Positions 1 to 7,154 of a DNA stretch of 10,227 nt are shown here, piece after piece. Made by a program: the position numbers and the translations under genes. This stretch comes from Thiomargarita sp. (GTDB lineage: Bacteria; Pseudomonadota; Gammaproteobacteria; Beggiatoales; Beggiatoaceae). Under the pieces are notes generated by a model, which was not told where the DNA came from, did not search any database, and was given only the letters and a program-made list of their open reading frames with translations. The stretch's first letter is position 1; each line of letters starts with the position of its first letter. The DNA is taken from contig DAOVZS010000066.1 in assembly GCA_030635005.1 (NCBI GenBank), positions 1 through 10,227 on the forward strand. Direction: 5' to 3'.

Positions 1-7
1 ATAGAAT

Positions 8-98
8 ATAAACTACAGGGATTATTTTTAAGAATGGATAAGGCACAACCAAGCGTGTCTTTGACTTATCCTTTCTTAAAAGTAATCCGTGTAGTTAT
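8..98. repeat. Palindromic repeat, copy 1 (MITE/REP-like)
   Basis: This 91-bp unit is an imperfect inverted repeat. The left arm begins ATAAACTACAGGGATTA and the right arm ends TAATCCGTGTAGTTAT. The arms pair over about 37 positions with one single-base gap and a few mismatches, leaving a central loop of roughly 16-18 nt around position 50. It carries no ORF. The form fits a miniature inverted-repeat element or a large REP-type hairpin. Since it lies 3' of a minus-strand gene, it could also act as a transcription terminator. Confidence 0.75.
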
Positions 99-106
99 TA
101 ATTAAT

Positions 107-197
107 ATAAACTACAAGGATTATTTTTAAAAACGGATAAGGCACAACCAAGAGTGCTTTTGACTTATCCTTTCTTAAAAATAATCCGTGTAGTTAT
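107..197. repeat. Palindromic repeat, copy 2 (MITE/REP-like)
   Basis: This is the same 91-bp unit as at 8-98, in direct orientation and with the same length. It is separated from copy 1 by the 8-bp AT-only spacer TAATTAAT, which is itself made of two TAAT units. Substitutions between the copies are scattered, so the duplication is not brand new or the copies arrived separately. Each copy can fold on itself, and arms of different copies could also pair across the tandem. Confidence 0.75.
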
Positions 198-282
198 ATT
201 GCCTTTAATCCAATCCCTTAACCAGCCTAACAGTTTCCAAACTCACCGTAACAATCTTCTTAATCAAATCTCAAAATATGCT

Positions 283-1917
283 TCAAATCGGACACACTAA
301 TTTCCCTAATTTTTCTGTTAATTTTAAATTCTCACTATAATCTACTGGGCAATCAATCACAACCACGGTATTATCTTGAATCGCTTGTTTTAAAGTGGGC
401 AGTAAGTCTTTTGTATGTTCAATACGATAGGCTTTAGCCCCAAAACTGTGCGCAAATTGTACAAAATCTGGATTTTGAAATGCGATATGACTGCAACGAC
501 CAAATTGCATTTCTTGTTTCCACTTGATTAAACCATAGTATTTGTCATGCCAGATTAATACAATAATCGCTATCCCAAGACGCATCGCTGTTTCAAGTTC
601 TTGACAATTCATCATAAAACCCGCATCACCCGTGACAGCAACCGCAATACGATCAGGATGCGCAATTTTGGCAGCAATACTCCCGGGTAAAGCAATGCCC
701 ATCGAAGCAAAACCATTGGAAATAATACACGTATTAGGATGTTCTGCTTGATACATGCGGGCTATCCACATCTTATGAGCACCAACATCTGAAATGATAA
801 TGTCTTTTGGATGTAAAGCTTCGCGTAAATCCCATAAGATTTTTTGAGGTTTAATCGGAAAATCAGTATTTTGGGCATATTCTCGCATTTCTTGCATAAT
901 GATATTATGCAGGTTTTTCCAAGGCGTTGTTGTTCTTGGTTTAATCTGTTTTGTCAGACGGCGCATGGCTGCCCCAATATCACCAATCACACCCACTTCA
1001 ACCGTATAATATTCATCCACTTCCGCGGGACATGCATCAATATGAATCACCTGACTCTTTTTCTCGGGATTCCACAAATAAGGATGGTATTCCACCATGT
1101 CAAAACCAATGCATAAAATAACATCCGCCCTATCAAACCCACACGATACATAATCATGTGCTTGTAAACCTACTGTGCCTAAAGCCAGCGGATGTGCAGA
1201 AGGGATAACCCCTTTAGCCATAAAAGTGGTGGCAATAGGAATATTGACATGTTCTGCAAAAGCGAGCAAATCAGCAGAGGCTTTGGATCGGATGATCCCA
1301 TTTCCTGCCATAATGACTGGATATTTTGCCTGCTGAATCAGTTGCGCAGCCTGAATAATTTTTTCATCAGGCGGTACAGGCGGTGTATGACGTAACACTT
1401 TTAAAGGTGTTTTATCAGCAATTTCCATAGCCGCTATATTTTCTGGAAAATCGATAAAACTACAACCTGGTTTTTCAGATTCTGCGATTTTAAAGGCTTT
1501 GGCAACGATTTCAGGAATGACTTCGGGTGTGAGAATTTGAGTACTGTACTTAGAAATGGGCTGAAAAAGATTGACCAAATTTAAGACTTGATGACTTTCT
1601 TTATGAAGGCGTGTCGTCGAAGCTTGCCCAGCAATGGCAATAATAGGTGCATTATCCATATTTGCATCGGCAACCCCAGTAATTAAATTCGTAGCTCCCG
1701 GTCCTAATGTGGCTAAACACACACCTGCTTTACCAGTTAATCGACCATAAACATCAGCCATAAAAGCTGCCCCCTGCTCATGTCTCACAACAATAAATTT
1801 AATAGTACTGTCCAGCAAAGAATCCATAATATCAAGATTTTCTTCACCTGGAATACCAAAAATATATTGAACGCCCTCATTTTCGAGACAACGTACAAAT
1901 AAATCAGAAGATTTCAT
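283..1917 (-). CDS. alsS: Acetolactate synthase, catabolic (AlsS/BudB) type
   Basis: This enzyme should condense two pyruvates to 2-acetolactate and CO2 with thiamine diphosphate in the cytoplasm. The product is 544 aa from the ATG at 1917. The frame can extend to a GTG at 1929, but that codon overlaps the AAGGAG ribosome-binding site, which sits 11 nt before the ATG. Visible features: the RHEQGAAFMA segment with the cofactor-activating Glu at about residue 47; the GPGATNL segment; a diphosphate-binding region from GDAGFMMN (about 430) to HDKYYG (about 457-462); and a C-terminal PVDYSENLKL stretch like Bacillus AlsS. The segment GFDMVEYHPYLWN replaces the RFDDRVTG segment typical of FAD-containing biosynthetic AHAS, and no ilvN-type small subunit is adjacent. 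Both points favour the catabolic class. No acetolactate decarboxylase gene lies in the window, so the end product is unknown. It is transcribed divergently from a sigma-54 activator. Confidence 0.85.
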   Translation of the reverse strand: MKSSDLFVRCLENEGVQYIFGIPGEENLDIMDSLLDSTIKFIVVRHEQGAAFMADVYGRLTGKAGVCLATLGPGATNLITGVADANMDNAPIIAIAGQASTTRLHKESHQVLNLVNLFQPISKYSTQILTPEVIPEIVAKAFKIAESEKPGCSFIDFPENIAAMEIADKTPLKVLRHTPPVPPDEKIIQAAQLIQQAKYPVIMAGNGIIRSKASADLLAFAEHVNIPIATTFMAKGVIPSAHPLALGTVGLQAHDYVSCGFDRADVILCIGFDMVEYHPYLWNPEKKSQVIHIDACPAEVDEYYTVEVGVIGDIGAAMRRLTKQIKPRTTTPWKNLHNIIMQEMREYAQNTDFPIKPQKILWDLREALHPKDIIISDVGAHKMWIARMYQAEHPNTCIISNGFASMGIALPGSIAAKIAHPDRIAVAVTGDAGFMMNCQELETAMRLGIAIIVLIWHDKYYGLIKWKQEMQFGRCSHIAFQNPDFVQFAHSFGAKAYRIEHTKDLLPTLKQAIQDNTVVVIDCPVDYSENLKLTEKLGKLVCPI

Positions 1918-1947
1918 AAGATAGTGCACTCCTTTTAGAATAGTGTG

Positions 1948-1976
1948 TTGTCATATTTGACATTGTCATGTAAAAT
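1948..1976 (+). promoter_or_regulatory. Sigma-70-like promoter for the activator gene
   Basis: TTGTCA at 1948-1953 and TAAAAT at 1971-1976 are 17 bp apart, and each matches the -35/-10 consensus at five of six bases. Transcription would start near 1983, about 40 nt before the ATG at 2023. Both hexamers overlap the TGTCA half-site cluster, so a factor bound there could repress this promoter. This is sequence-based inference only. Confidence 0.5.
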
Positions 1977-1982
1977 ATGACA
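1949..1982. promoter_or_regulatory. Cluster of four TGTCA half-sites (putative operator/UAS)
   Basis: Reading the plus strand, the order is TGTCA-N4-TGACA-N1-TGTCA-N9-TGACA. The outermost decamers, TGTCATATTT (1949-1958) and AAATATGACA (1973-1982), are perfect reverse complements. Such symmetry in a divergent control region between a metabolic gene and a DNA-binding regulator is what a dimeric helix-turn-helix protein would recognise. The neighbouring Fis-type activator is the obvious candidate, but this is not shown. Confidence 0.6.
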
Positions 1983-2022
1983 GTATATTAATATCTTTTA
2001 ATATATCTAGGGAACGCTATTG

Positions 2023-3345
2023 ATGACCATTTCTGCCGAAGTTAAAAGTTTATTACAATATTTTCCGGAACCCGCTATTTTAGTGAGTAAGGATTACCAT
2101 ATTTTAGCAGCCAATACCGCTTATCAACGTGATTATGGTCAAGAAGAATTATTGAAACATCATTATTGTTATGAGATTTCGCATCATTATCCTCACCCGT
2201 GTGATCAATCAGGCGAAAGTTGTCCCTTAAAAGCATCTTTGGCAACAAAAAAACCACAGCAAGCACTCCATTTACATTATACGCCTTATGGTAAAGCCCA
2301 TGTCAACATAGAAACATTGCCTATTTTAAACAATAAGGGAGAAATTATTTACTTACTTGAAATTATGCGGTGTAGTAAAGTTGCACATACACAAGCACAA
2401 CGACATGGTTTAGTAGGACATTCCAAAGCCTTTAACAAAATGTTAGAACAAGTGTATCGCGTTGCCCCGAGTGAAACCAGCGTTTTATTACTCGGTGAAT
2501 CGGGTACAGGCAAAGAATTAGTAGCACAAGCTATCCATACTGCAAGTAAACGGGCAGAAGGGCTTTTAGTTCCTGTAGAATGTTCTGGCTTATCAGAGAG
2601 TTTATTTGAAAGTGAAATATTTGGACATGAAAAAGGGGCTTTTACAGGTGCACATACGCGTAAACAGGGATTAGTAGAAGCAGCCCGTGGAGGCACACTT
2701 TTTTTGGATGAAGTAGGTGATATCCCTTTAAATTTGCAAGTCAAATTATTACGCCTACTGGAAACGGGGATTTATCGTCGTGTGGGCAGCGTAGCCCCTC
2801 AAAAATCAGATTTCCGCGTTATTTGTGCCACACATCGTAATCTCAAAAAAATGGTTATTCAAGGAAAATTTCGCAAAGATTTATATTATCGTATTAATAC
2901 CTTTCCGATTATGCTCCCTCCCTTACGTGAACGACGCGATGATTTAGCCATACTTGTTGAATGTCAATTACAACGCATTGCACCCAAACGCAAATTATCC
3001 TTACATCCTAAAGCCTTGCAACTGTTACATACATACGATTTCTCAGGCAATGTACGAGAATTACGCAATATTTTAGAACGAGCGAGTTTATTAGCCAATG
3101 GAGATATGATTTTACCCAAAGATTTACCTGAAGAAAGTGAACAATTGATGGAACAAACCGATGATAAACCCTACATCAAAGGTTTAAAACCTTTACGTGA
3201 TGTAGAACGACAATATTTGCGGTGGGCTGTACAACATTTTGATGGGGATAATAAACACTTAGCTCAAAATCTCGGCGTAAGTGAACGGACTTTATATCGA
3301 AAATTACAACTGTTAAAACATAATCCCAACGAACATAATATGTGA
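2023..3345 (+). CDS. Sigma-54-dependent activator, PAS + AAA+ + Fis HTH
   Basis: This is a bacterial enhancer-binding protein that should remodel sigma-54 RNA polymerase by ATP hydrolysis. I choose the ATG at 2023 (440 aa), with AGGGA 9 nt upstream, over the in-frame TTG at 2020. Domains: an N-terminal PAS-like sensor (about 1-118) with cysteines at 49, 60 and 67 among several histidines; an AAA+ core with Walker A GESGTGKE (158-165), the sigma-54 contact loop GAFTGA (205-210), Walker B TLFLDE (225-230) and the conserved NVREL segment near 343-347; and a C-terminal Fis-type helix-turn-helix (about 390-432). No receiver domain is present, so a small ligand or redox signal is more likely than phosphorylation. 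It lies divergent to the acetolactate synthase gene, its likely target. The acetoin regulator AcoR belongs to the same broad class, but AcoR has a GAF rather than this PAS-like domain. The exact ligand is unknown. Confidence 0.88.
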   Translation: MTISAEVKSLLQYFPEPAILVSKDYHILAANTAYQRDYGQEELLKHHYCYEISHHYPHPCDQSGESCPLKASLATKKPQQALHLHYTPYGKAHVNIETLPILNNKGEIIYLLEIMRCSKVAHTQAQRHGLVGHSKAFNKMLEQVYRVAPSETSVLLLGESGTGKELVAQAIHTASKRAEGLLVPVECSGLSESLFESEIFGHEKGAFTGAHTRKQGLVEAARGGTLFLDEVGDIPLNLQVKLLRLLETGIYRRVGSVAPQKSDFRVICATHRNLKKMVIQGKFRKDLYYRINTFPIMLPPLRERRDDLAILVECQLQRIAPKRKLSLHPKALQLLHTYDFSGNVRELRNILERASLLANGDMILPKDLPEESEQLMEQTDDKPYIKGLKPLRDVERQYLRWAVQHFDGDNKHLAQNLGVSERTLYRKLQLLKHNPNEHNM

Positions 3346-3373
3346 AAATTTTATATATCAATAAGAATTGTAG

Positions 3374-3436
3374 GGTGGGTAAGTGGGCGTAAAGATGTCA
3401 AAAGTCAATGATGTGCAAATTGCCCACTTGCCCACC
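3374..3436. terminator. GC-rich inverted repeat between convergent genes
   Basis: GGTGGGTAAGTGGGC (3374-3388) pairs with GCCCACTTGCCCACC (3422-3436) over 15 bp with one T-G position, around a 33-nt loop. It lies between the 3' ends of the activator gene and the truncated channel gene, so it may stop transcription from both sides, although no clear U-tract follows. The arm shares GGTAAGTGGG with the hairpin at 8744-8775, suggesting one dispersed repeat family. Confidence 0.55.
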
Positions 3437-3442
3437 ATGCGT

Positions 3443-3472
3443 TATATCCAGAAGCAAACACCTCTGGATATA
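3443..3472. terminator. Second hairpin in the convergent gap
   Basis: TATATCCAGA (3443-3452) and TCTGGATATA (3463-3472) form a perfect 10-bp stem with a 10-nt loop. It lies 17 nt beyond the stop codon of the minus-strand channel gene, the usual place for a terminator, but the stem is not followed by a T-run on either strand. It may instead be the edge of a repeat element. Confidence 0.45.
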
Positions 3473-3489
3473 CAATATCCTTATTCAAT

Positions 3490-6384
3490 TCAATGCTTTT
3501 GTTGAATGGAAAAAGCCAAGATATTTTGTAAACCAAACGCAAGCCCAACACCCACTGTACCTGCAAAAACAGCTAATGTAATGGGATGAAAGCCGAGTAC
3601 TTTTAAAACGATTAAAAGTCCAAAAATGAGCACGACATATTGTGTCAATTCAGACATACTCGTTCTTAACGCAACATCACTCACTTTAATATAAGCCCAC
3701 CGCTGCGTGACACCCCGTATCCAATTGCTAAACCAAACAATGAAAATAACCAGCAACACAATCGGTAAGGTGATATCAAGTTCTCCAAAAGTAAAGAGCG
3801 GTAATGCAAGCCATTGTACTAAAAGTGCCTTGAGATCGAGATGAAAAGCACTCATCTTAACAAAAGCAAATATTGCCAGCACAAACAACATCAGTTCACA
3901 AACTTGTTTTACTAAAGGAATAATATCTTTCCGCCATAAATCTTGGAAAGGATTGTTATGTGACAAAAAGTTTGTCCAAGCATTCATCCAATTAGCAACA
4001 ATACTCACACTTAATAGCCAAACGATGAGTACGAATAAAAATAAACTCATTTGTTCAACCATAAACCAAGCAAAACTAACATATCCCATCACCGCTAAAG
4101 TGGAAATGGCAAAAATAACTAAAGGTATGAATAAGGTAATAAAACTGATCATCAAACGCCAATAAGTGCCCATACGATCTCGAAGATAAGTCAATATCAG
4201 ATGACGCATTTGCAATAACGGTATCACAAGCAAAATGAATATCGTCATAAAAATGCTGTCAATAAACATCACAGTATTCGTAGAAAGCACTAACATATTA
4301 TCTTGTGGTGCAACATGTAGCAATGCGGTGATAATGCTTAAAAAACCTAAAAATAACACTCTCCACCGTATTTTCCGATAAATTTTGGGCTCTAAATCAC
4401 CCAACCAGATCCAAAAAAAGTTAAGTAACAATTTACTTGCCACGCCTATTCCTAAAATAATCAGCGTCATACTCACCGTTAAATCATCAGCTTGCAGGGT
4501 GGTTAACAGGATTAATACCACGCCCACTAATAAAAAAGTGAATGGATTTAAACGTAACAAACGTGATTTAAATAAGGATAACGGATCTTGTTTGGTAGCA
4601 GCTGCCTTGATTTTCTTTCCTAACCATAACATCACACTGATGACAACAAATAACCAAATCAATAACATTGAGATAATCGTATACCCATGTTGTACCTCTA
4701 TTTGTTGATAGATGTGTATAACATTCTGTTTGACTTGTTGAAATTGTTGCTTAAATAGCGTATATCCTTGTGTCATTTCTGTCCACAAATATTGCCATCC
4801 TGCAGTATCCGTAGGGAATTGTCGTTGTACCCATAACCCCAGAAACATCGCTTCCTGAGACACGGATTCACGCGCATTTAGCATTTTTTGTCCTTTTGCT
4901 TGTAATGCTGGGATACTATTACGTTCCTGTTGCAAACTGTCTTTAAGTGTTGCAATAATGTTTTGTGCCTGTATTGTATCGTCACGTGTCACAAGCATCG
5001 TATGTTGTATCTCTAAAAAAGCGATTTTCTCTTGTAATCCTTGATACAAGCCATGAATATTATTTAACAAACGATTAAGCGTTGCCACTTCCGATACACG
5101 CAGCTTATCCAATTGTTCTCTTGATAAGCTGTCATCTGTTCCCCTTTCTAACAATGCGATTTGTTTTTGTAAACGGTGTACTTCTATGTGACGTTTTGCT
5201 TGTTGATAGCGTTCATGACGCTCTTGAATTTGGATTTTTAACAATTCAGAACGTGTGGAAGATGGATTTTTATGTAATTCCCATCTTAAATAAGACACCT
5301 GTGCCAAATAGCGTTCTTGCTCTTTTTGCAAATAATCCTCTAAATTCATTTTTTGACGTGCCAAAAACACCGTTTGTAATTGTGCATGCCCTTCTGTCAA
5401 AAAAAGTACTTGTTTTTGTACTTGTGCAATACGCTGATTCAGGATGATGAGTATTTGTTGCTGAAAGCTCACTGTATTTTCAAGTTCTTTAAGAATCTGC
5501 TCTTGTGCTAATATCCGTTTTTGATCAATAAGGGTCGGGCTGGCTATTGATGTTTTGAGTGCAGTGAGCTGATGATTGTGTGCTTGAAGATTTTGCAGTT
5601 GTTGTTCTAAATAGTCTGTAATATTTTGATGTTCTAATTTCAGCGTATGATGATCCATTTCAGCAGCAGCCTTTTCCTGTAACACTTGTTTAAGGCTTGT
5701 ACTGACAATATCAAGCGAAACTTCTATATTTTTAAAGCCTTCTATCTGAGCCAACCGCTTTTTTTGCATCTTTTCTAAATCAATATTCTGCTGATCAGCA
5801 AAGGTTTGTGCCGCTACGATCCGATTTTCTTGTTTTTGCACTATCGTGTGATAAGCAGACGTTTGTAATTGAAGATGCCATACCATAGTCAGATCAGCTT
5901 GCTTAATCGCCACCGCCTTCAATGCTTTGATTATATCAAGATGTTCTTGTGCCAAATCAACATACTGCTGTTGTAAATCACTTTTTTCTTTTGCCTCAGA
6001 AATTTGTTGATGTTGTAGCACCGTGAGTTCTTCTAAAGGATATTGTGTCAAAGTGTCTAAATGCTTATTCACTACCATCAAACGTGCTAAAGCAGTATCC
6101 AACACTATTTGACTGTCTTGCTGTTGTAAACGTAAGCTGTCTATTTTTTGAAGAGCAACTTGTTGCTGATGTGCTGCTGTTTTTAACATATCATCTGTAA
6201 TATAATCTAATCCAGCGAGATTATCAGATAATACTACCTCTTCAAGTGCGAATAACTCTTGTGCCTCTATTAATGAGGCTTGTAATGCCACATTAACTTG
6301 CTGCTGTTCTTGAATCGTCGCAGGCACGGATATGCTCATACAGAGCATTAAACAAGATAAGATGAGTTTAATAAATAAATACAT
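3490..6384 (-). CDS. MscK/KefA-like membrane protein, C-terminally truncated
   Basis: The product is 964 aa. It begins with a signal peptide (about 1-22), then a Gln-rich, largely helical coiled-coil periplasmic region (about 25-545) resembling the MscS porin domain. About ten or eleven hydrophobic segments follow from 567 on, as in the potassium-dependent mechanosensitive channel MscK. The last ones (about 913-955) match the start of the MscS core, with GTVGVGLAFGLQNI at 942-955. In MscS-family channels the pore helix continues beyond GLQN and is followed by a beta domain and a C-terminal cage. Here the protein reads nine unrelated residues (LAFSIQQKH) and stops, so roughly 150 residues are missing. 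The 144 bp beyond hold no remnant of them in any frame I read. Start is the ATG at 6384, 5 nt after the upstream gene's stop; no clear Shine-Dalgarno is visible, which suggests translational coupling. It may be a pseudogene or a deliberately channel-less envelope protein. Confidence 0.8.
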   Translation of the reverse strand: MYLFIKLILSCLMLCMSISVPATIQEQQQVNVALQASLIEAQELFALEEVVLSDNLAGLDYITDDMLKTAAHQQQVALQKIDSLRLQQQDSQIVLDTALARLMVVNKHLDTLTQYPLEELTVLQHQQISEAKEKSDLQQQYVDLAQEHLDIIKALKAVAIKQADLTMVWHLQLQTSAYHTIVQKQENRIVAAQTFADQQNIDLEKMQKKRLAQIEGFKNIEVSLDIVSTSLKQVLQEKAAAEMDHHTLKLEHQNITDYLEQQLQNLQAHNHQLTALKTSIASPTLIDQKRILAQEQILKELENTVSFQQQILIILNQRIAQVQKQVLFLTEGHAQLQTVFLARQKMNLEDYLQKEQERYLAQVSYLRWELHKNPSSTRSELLKIQIQERHERYQQAKRHIEVHRLQKQIALLERGTDDSLSREQLDKLRVSEVATLNRLLNNIHGLYQGLQEKIAFLEIQHTMLVTRDDTIQAQNIIATLKDSLQQERNSIPALQAKGQKMLNARESVSQEAMFLGLWVQRQFPTDTAGWQYLWTEMTQGYTLFKQQFQQVKQNVIHIYQQIEVQHGYTIISMLLIWLFVVISVMLWLGKKIKAAATKQDPLSLFKSRLLRLNPFTFLLVGVVLILLTTLQADDLTVSMTLIILGIGVASKLLLNFFWIWLGDLEPKIYRKIRWRVLFLGFLSIITALLHVAPQDNMLVLSTNTVMFIDSIFMTIFILLVIPLLQMRHLILTYLRDRMGTYWRLMISFITLFIPLVIFAISTLAVMGYVSFAWFMVEQMSLFLFVLIVWLLSVSIVANWMNAWTNFLSHNNPFQDLWRKDIIPLVKQVCELMLFVLAIFAFVKMSAFHLDLKALLVQWLALPLFTFGELDITLPIVLLVIFIVWFSNWIRGVTQRWAYIKVSDVALRTSMSELTQYVVLIFGLLIVLKVLGFHPITLAVFAGTVGVGLAFGLQNILAFSIQQKH

Positions 6385-6389
6385 AGTGG

Positions 6390-7124
6390 TTAATTTTCCA
6401 AGAAATGCGTTATTTGAACACCCTGTTGAGAAATGAGTACATAGTACCCCTCAATGTCTAATAAATAGATTGTATGGTCAAAATGACAATGTTTAAATTC
6501 ATCGATTACAATACCTTTATCTCCTTTTTTGGGATAAAAATGCCCCCAAGCGTTTTTCCCAGCTTTATTCTTGATGTCTACAGGACTCCAAATTAAACAA
6601 TCTGTGGTATTAAGAGTCTCGTAAATATGTCCTACATGGGTAATAACAGCTTGTTTTTGAGGTGGGCTATCGTCTACTGGTATTGGCTCAATGTCCTTAG
6701 AAGGGGGAATAATCTCTTGAGACGGGGGCACAATGTCTTGAGATGAAGGCACAGAGGGGACAATATCTTGAGAGACAAGCGGGAGATGATTGAGATCAAG
6801 TGTTTGCTCTAAACTGACCAAATCCTTTGAATGAGGATTTACCAATTTAAGACGTGCTATATATTTTTTAGCCTTTTTTATCTTATTCTGCTTGACAGCG
6901 AGAACAGCCCATCTTGTATAACGTCGCTCTATTTCTTTTAAACCAGCCAACGCCTCAGCATGCGTAGGTTCTGTCACTAATATCTTCTGATAACACTCAA
7001 AAGCATTCCCATGACTCCCCGTCATTAAATGATTCACTGTCATAAATTGATGACATAGTGTTATATCTGCAGTGACTTGAATGGGTAAAAAAAACATAAC
7101 GCTATAAAAAAGATAACGAAACAT
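6390..7124 (-). CDS. Exported TPR-like protein with Pro-rich linker, unknown function
   Basis: I do not recognise this family. The ATG at 7124 gives 244 aa and has AGGA 7 nt upstream; an in-frame TTG at 7130 is less likely. It starts with a hydrophobic signal peptide (about 1-19, ending near VTA). A helical region follows (about 22-110) that reads like one or two TPR units, with NAFECYQKILVTEPTHAEAL as the clearest. Then comes a proline-rich linker (about 118-155) of degenerate seven-residue repeats (SQDIVPP, SQEIIPP, SKDIEPI). The C-terminal 85 residues look beta-rich, with GDKGIVID and YYVLIS strands that could be an SH3-like fold, and cysteines near 176 and 213. It is the first gene of an operon with the MscK-like gene, so it may be a periplasmic partner of that protein's coiled-coil region. 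That role is inference. Confidence 0.75.
   Translation of the reverse strand: MFRYLFYSVMFFLPIQVTADITLCHQFMTVNHLMTGSHGNAFECYQKILVTEPTHAEALAGLKEIERRYTRWAVLAVKQNKIKKAKKYIARLKLVNPHSKDLVSLEQTLDLNHLPLVSQDIVPSVPSSQDIVPPSQEIIPPSKDIEPIPVDDSPPQKQAVITHVGHIYETLNTTDCLIWSPVDIKNKAGKNAWGHFYPKKGDKGIVIDEFKHCHFDHTIYLLDIEGYYVLISQQGVQITHFLEN
6681..6773 (-). repeat. Degenerate 21-bp repeats encoding a Pro-rich linker
   Basis: Within the exported TPR-like gene, about four tandem units encode variants of S-(Q/K)-(D/E)-I-x-P-P. On the plus strand they appear as recurring TCTTGAGA-like words about 21 bp apart. The array would form an extended periplasmic spacer and could vary in copy number between strains. Confidence 0.6.
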
Positions 7125-7134
7125 AATCAAATCC

Positions 7135-7154
7135 TTTTTTTATTAAAAAAAAAA
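7135..7154 (-). other. T7 and A10 homopolymers in the operon leader
   Basis: Seven T (7135-7141) and ten A (7145-7154) on the plus strand lie between the predicted promoter and the ribosome-binding site of the TPR/MscK-like operon. In the mRNA this gives U10-AAU-A7 directly before GGA, which can pair into an AU-only hairpin beside the Shine-Dalgarno. The run lengths are seen; any effect on expression is inference. Confidence 0.5.

Larger units (their letters stand above)
1..282. other. Non-coding flank with tandem palindromes
   Basis: This stretch lies downstream of the minus-strand acetolactate synthase gene and reaches the left window edge. It holds the two 91-bp palindromic repeats at 8-98 and 107-197. 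Positions 198-282 contain no convincing gene, only a 21-codon open stretch on the minus strand (205-267) that I do not believe. No tRNA-like or promoter-like structure was recognised. Confidence 0.6.

Noticed and set aside
8..197. CRISPR-like array (two repeats with a spacer)
   Set aside because: Units are 91 bp, the spacer is only 8 bp of simple AT sequence, and there are just two copies. The unit is itself a long palindrome, unlike a CRISPR repeat.
205..267. 21-codon minus-strand open stretch reading like a gene 3' end
   Set aside because: It is too short, an in-frame stop lies just upstream, and it has no ribosome-binding site or family match; likely chance.
844..1395. Plus-strand ORFs of 90 and 67 codons
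   Set aside because: They are shadows opposite the well-conserved acetolactate synthase gene, without start signals.
2349..2744. 131-codon minus-strand ORF
   Set aside because: It lies wholly antisense to the conserved AAA+ domain of the sigma-54 activator, with low-complexity composition and no recognisable domain.
3346..3489. Frameshifted remainder of the MscS core domain
   Set aside because: The three minus-strand frames after the stop show none of the expected pore-helix or RVGD-type sequence; the DNA is hairpins instead.
5082..5447. 121-codon plus-strand ORF
   Set aside because: It is antisense to the coiled-coil region of the MscK-like gene; the hydrophobic look comes from reverse-reading Gln/Leu-rich codons.
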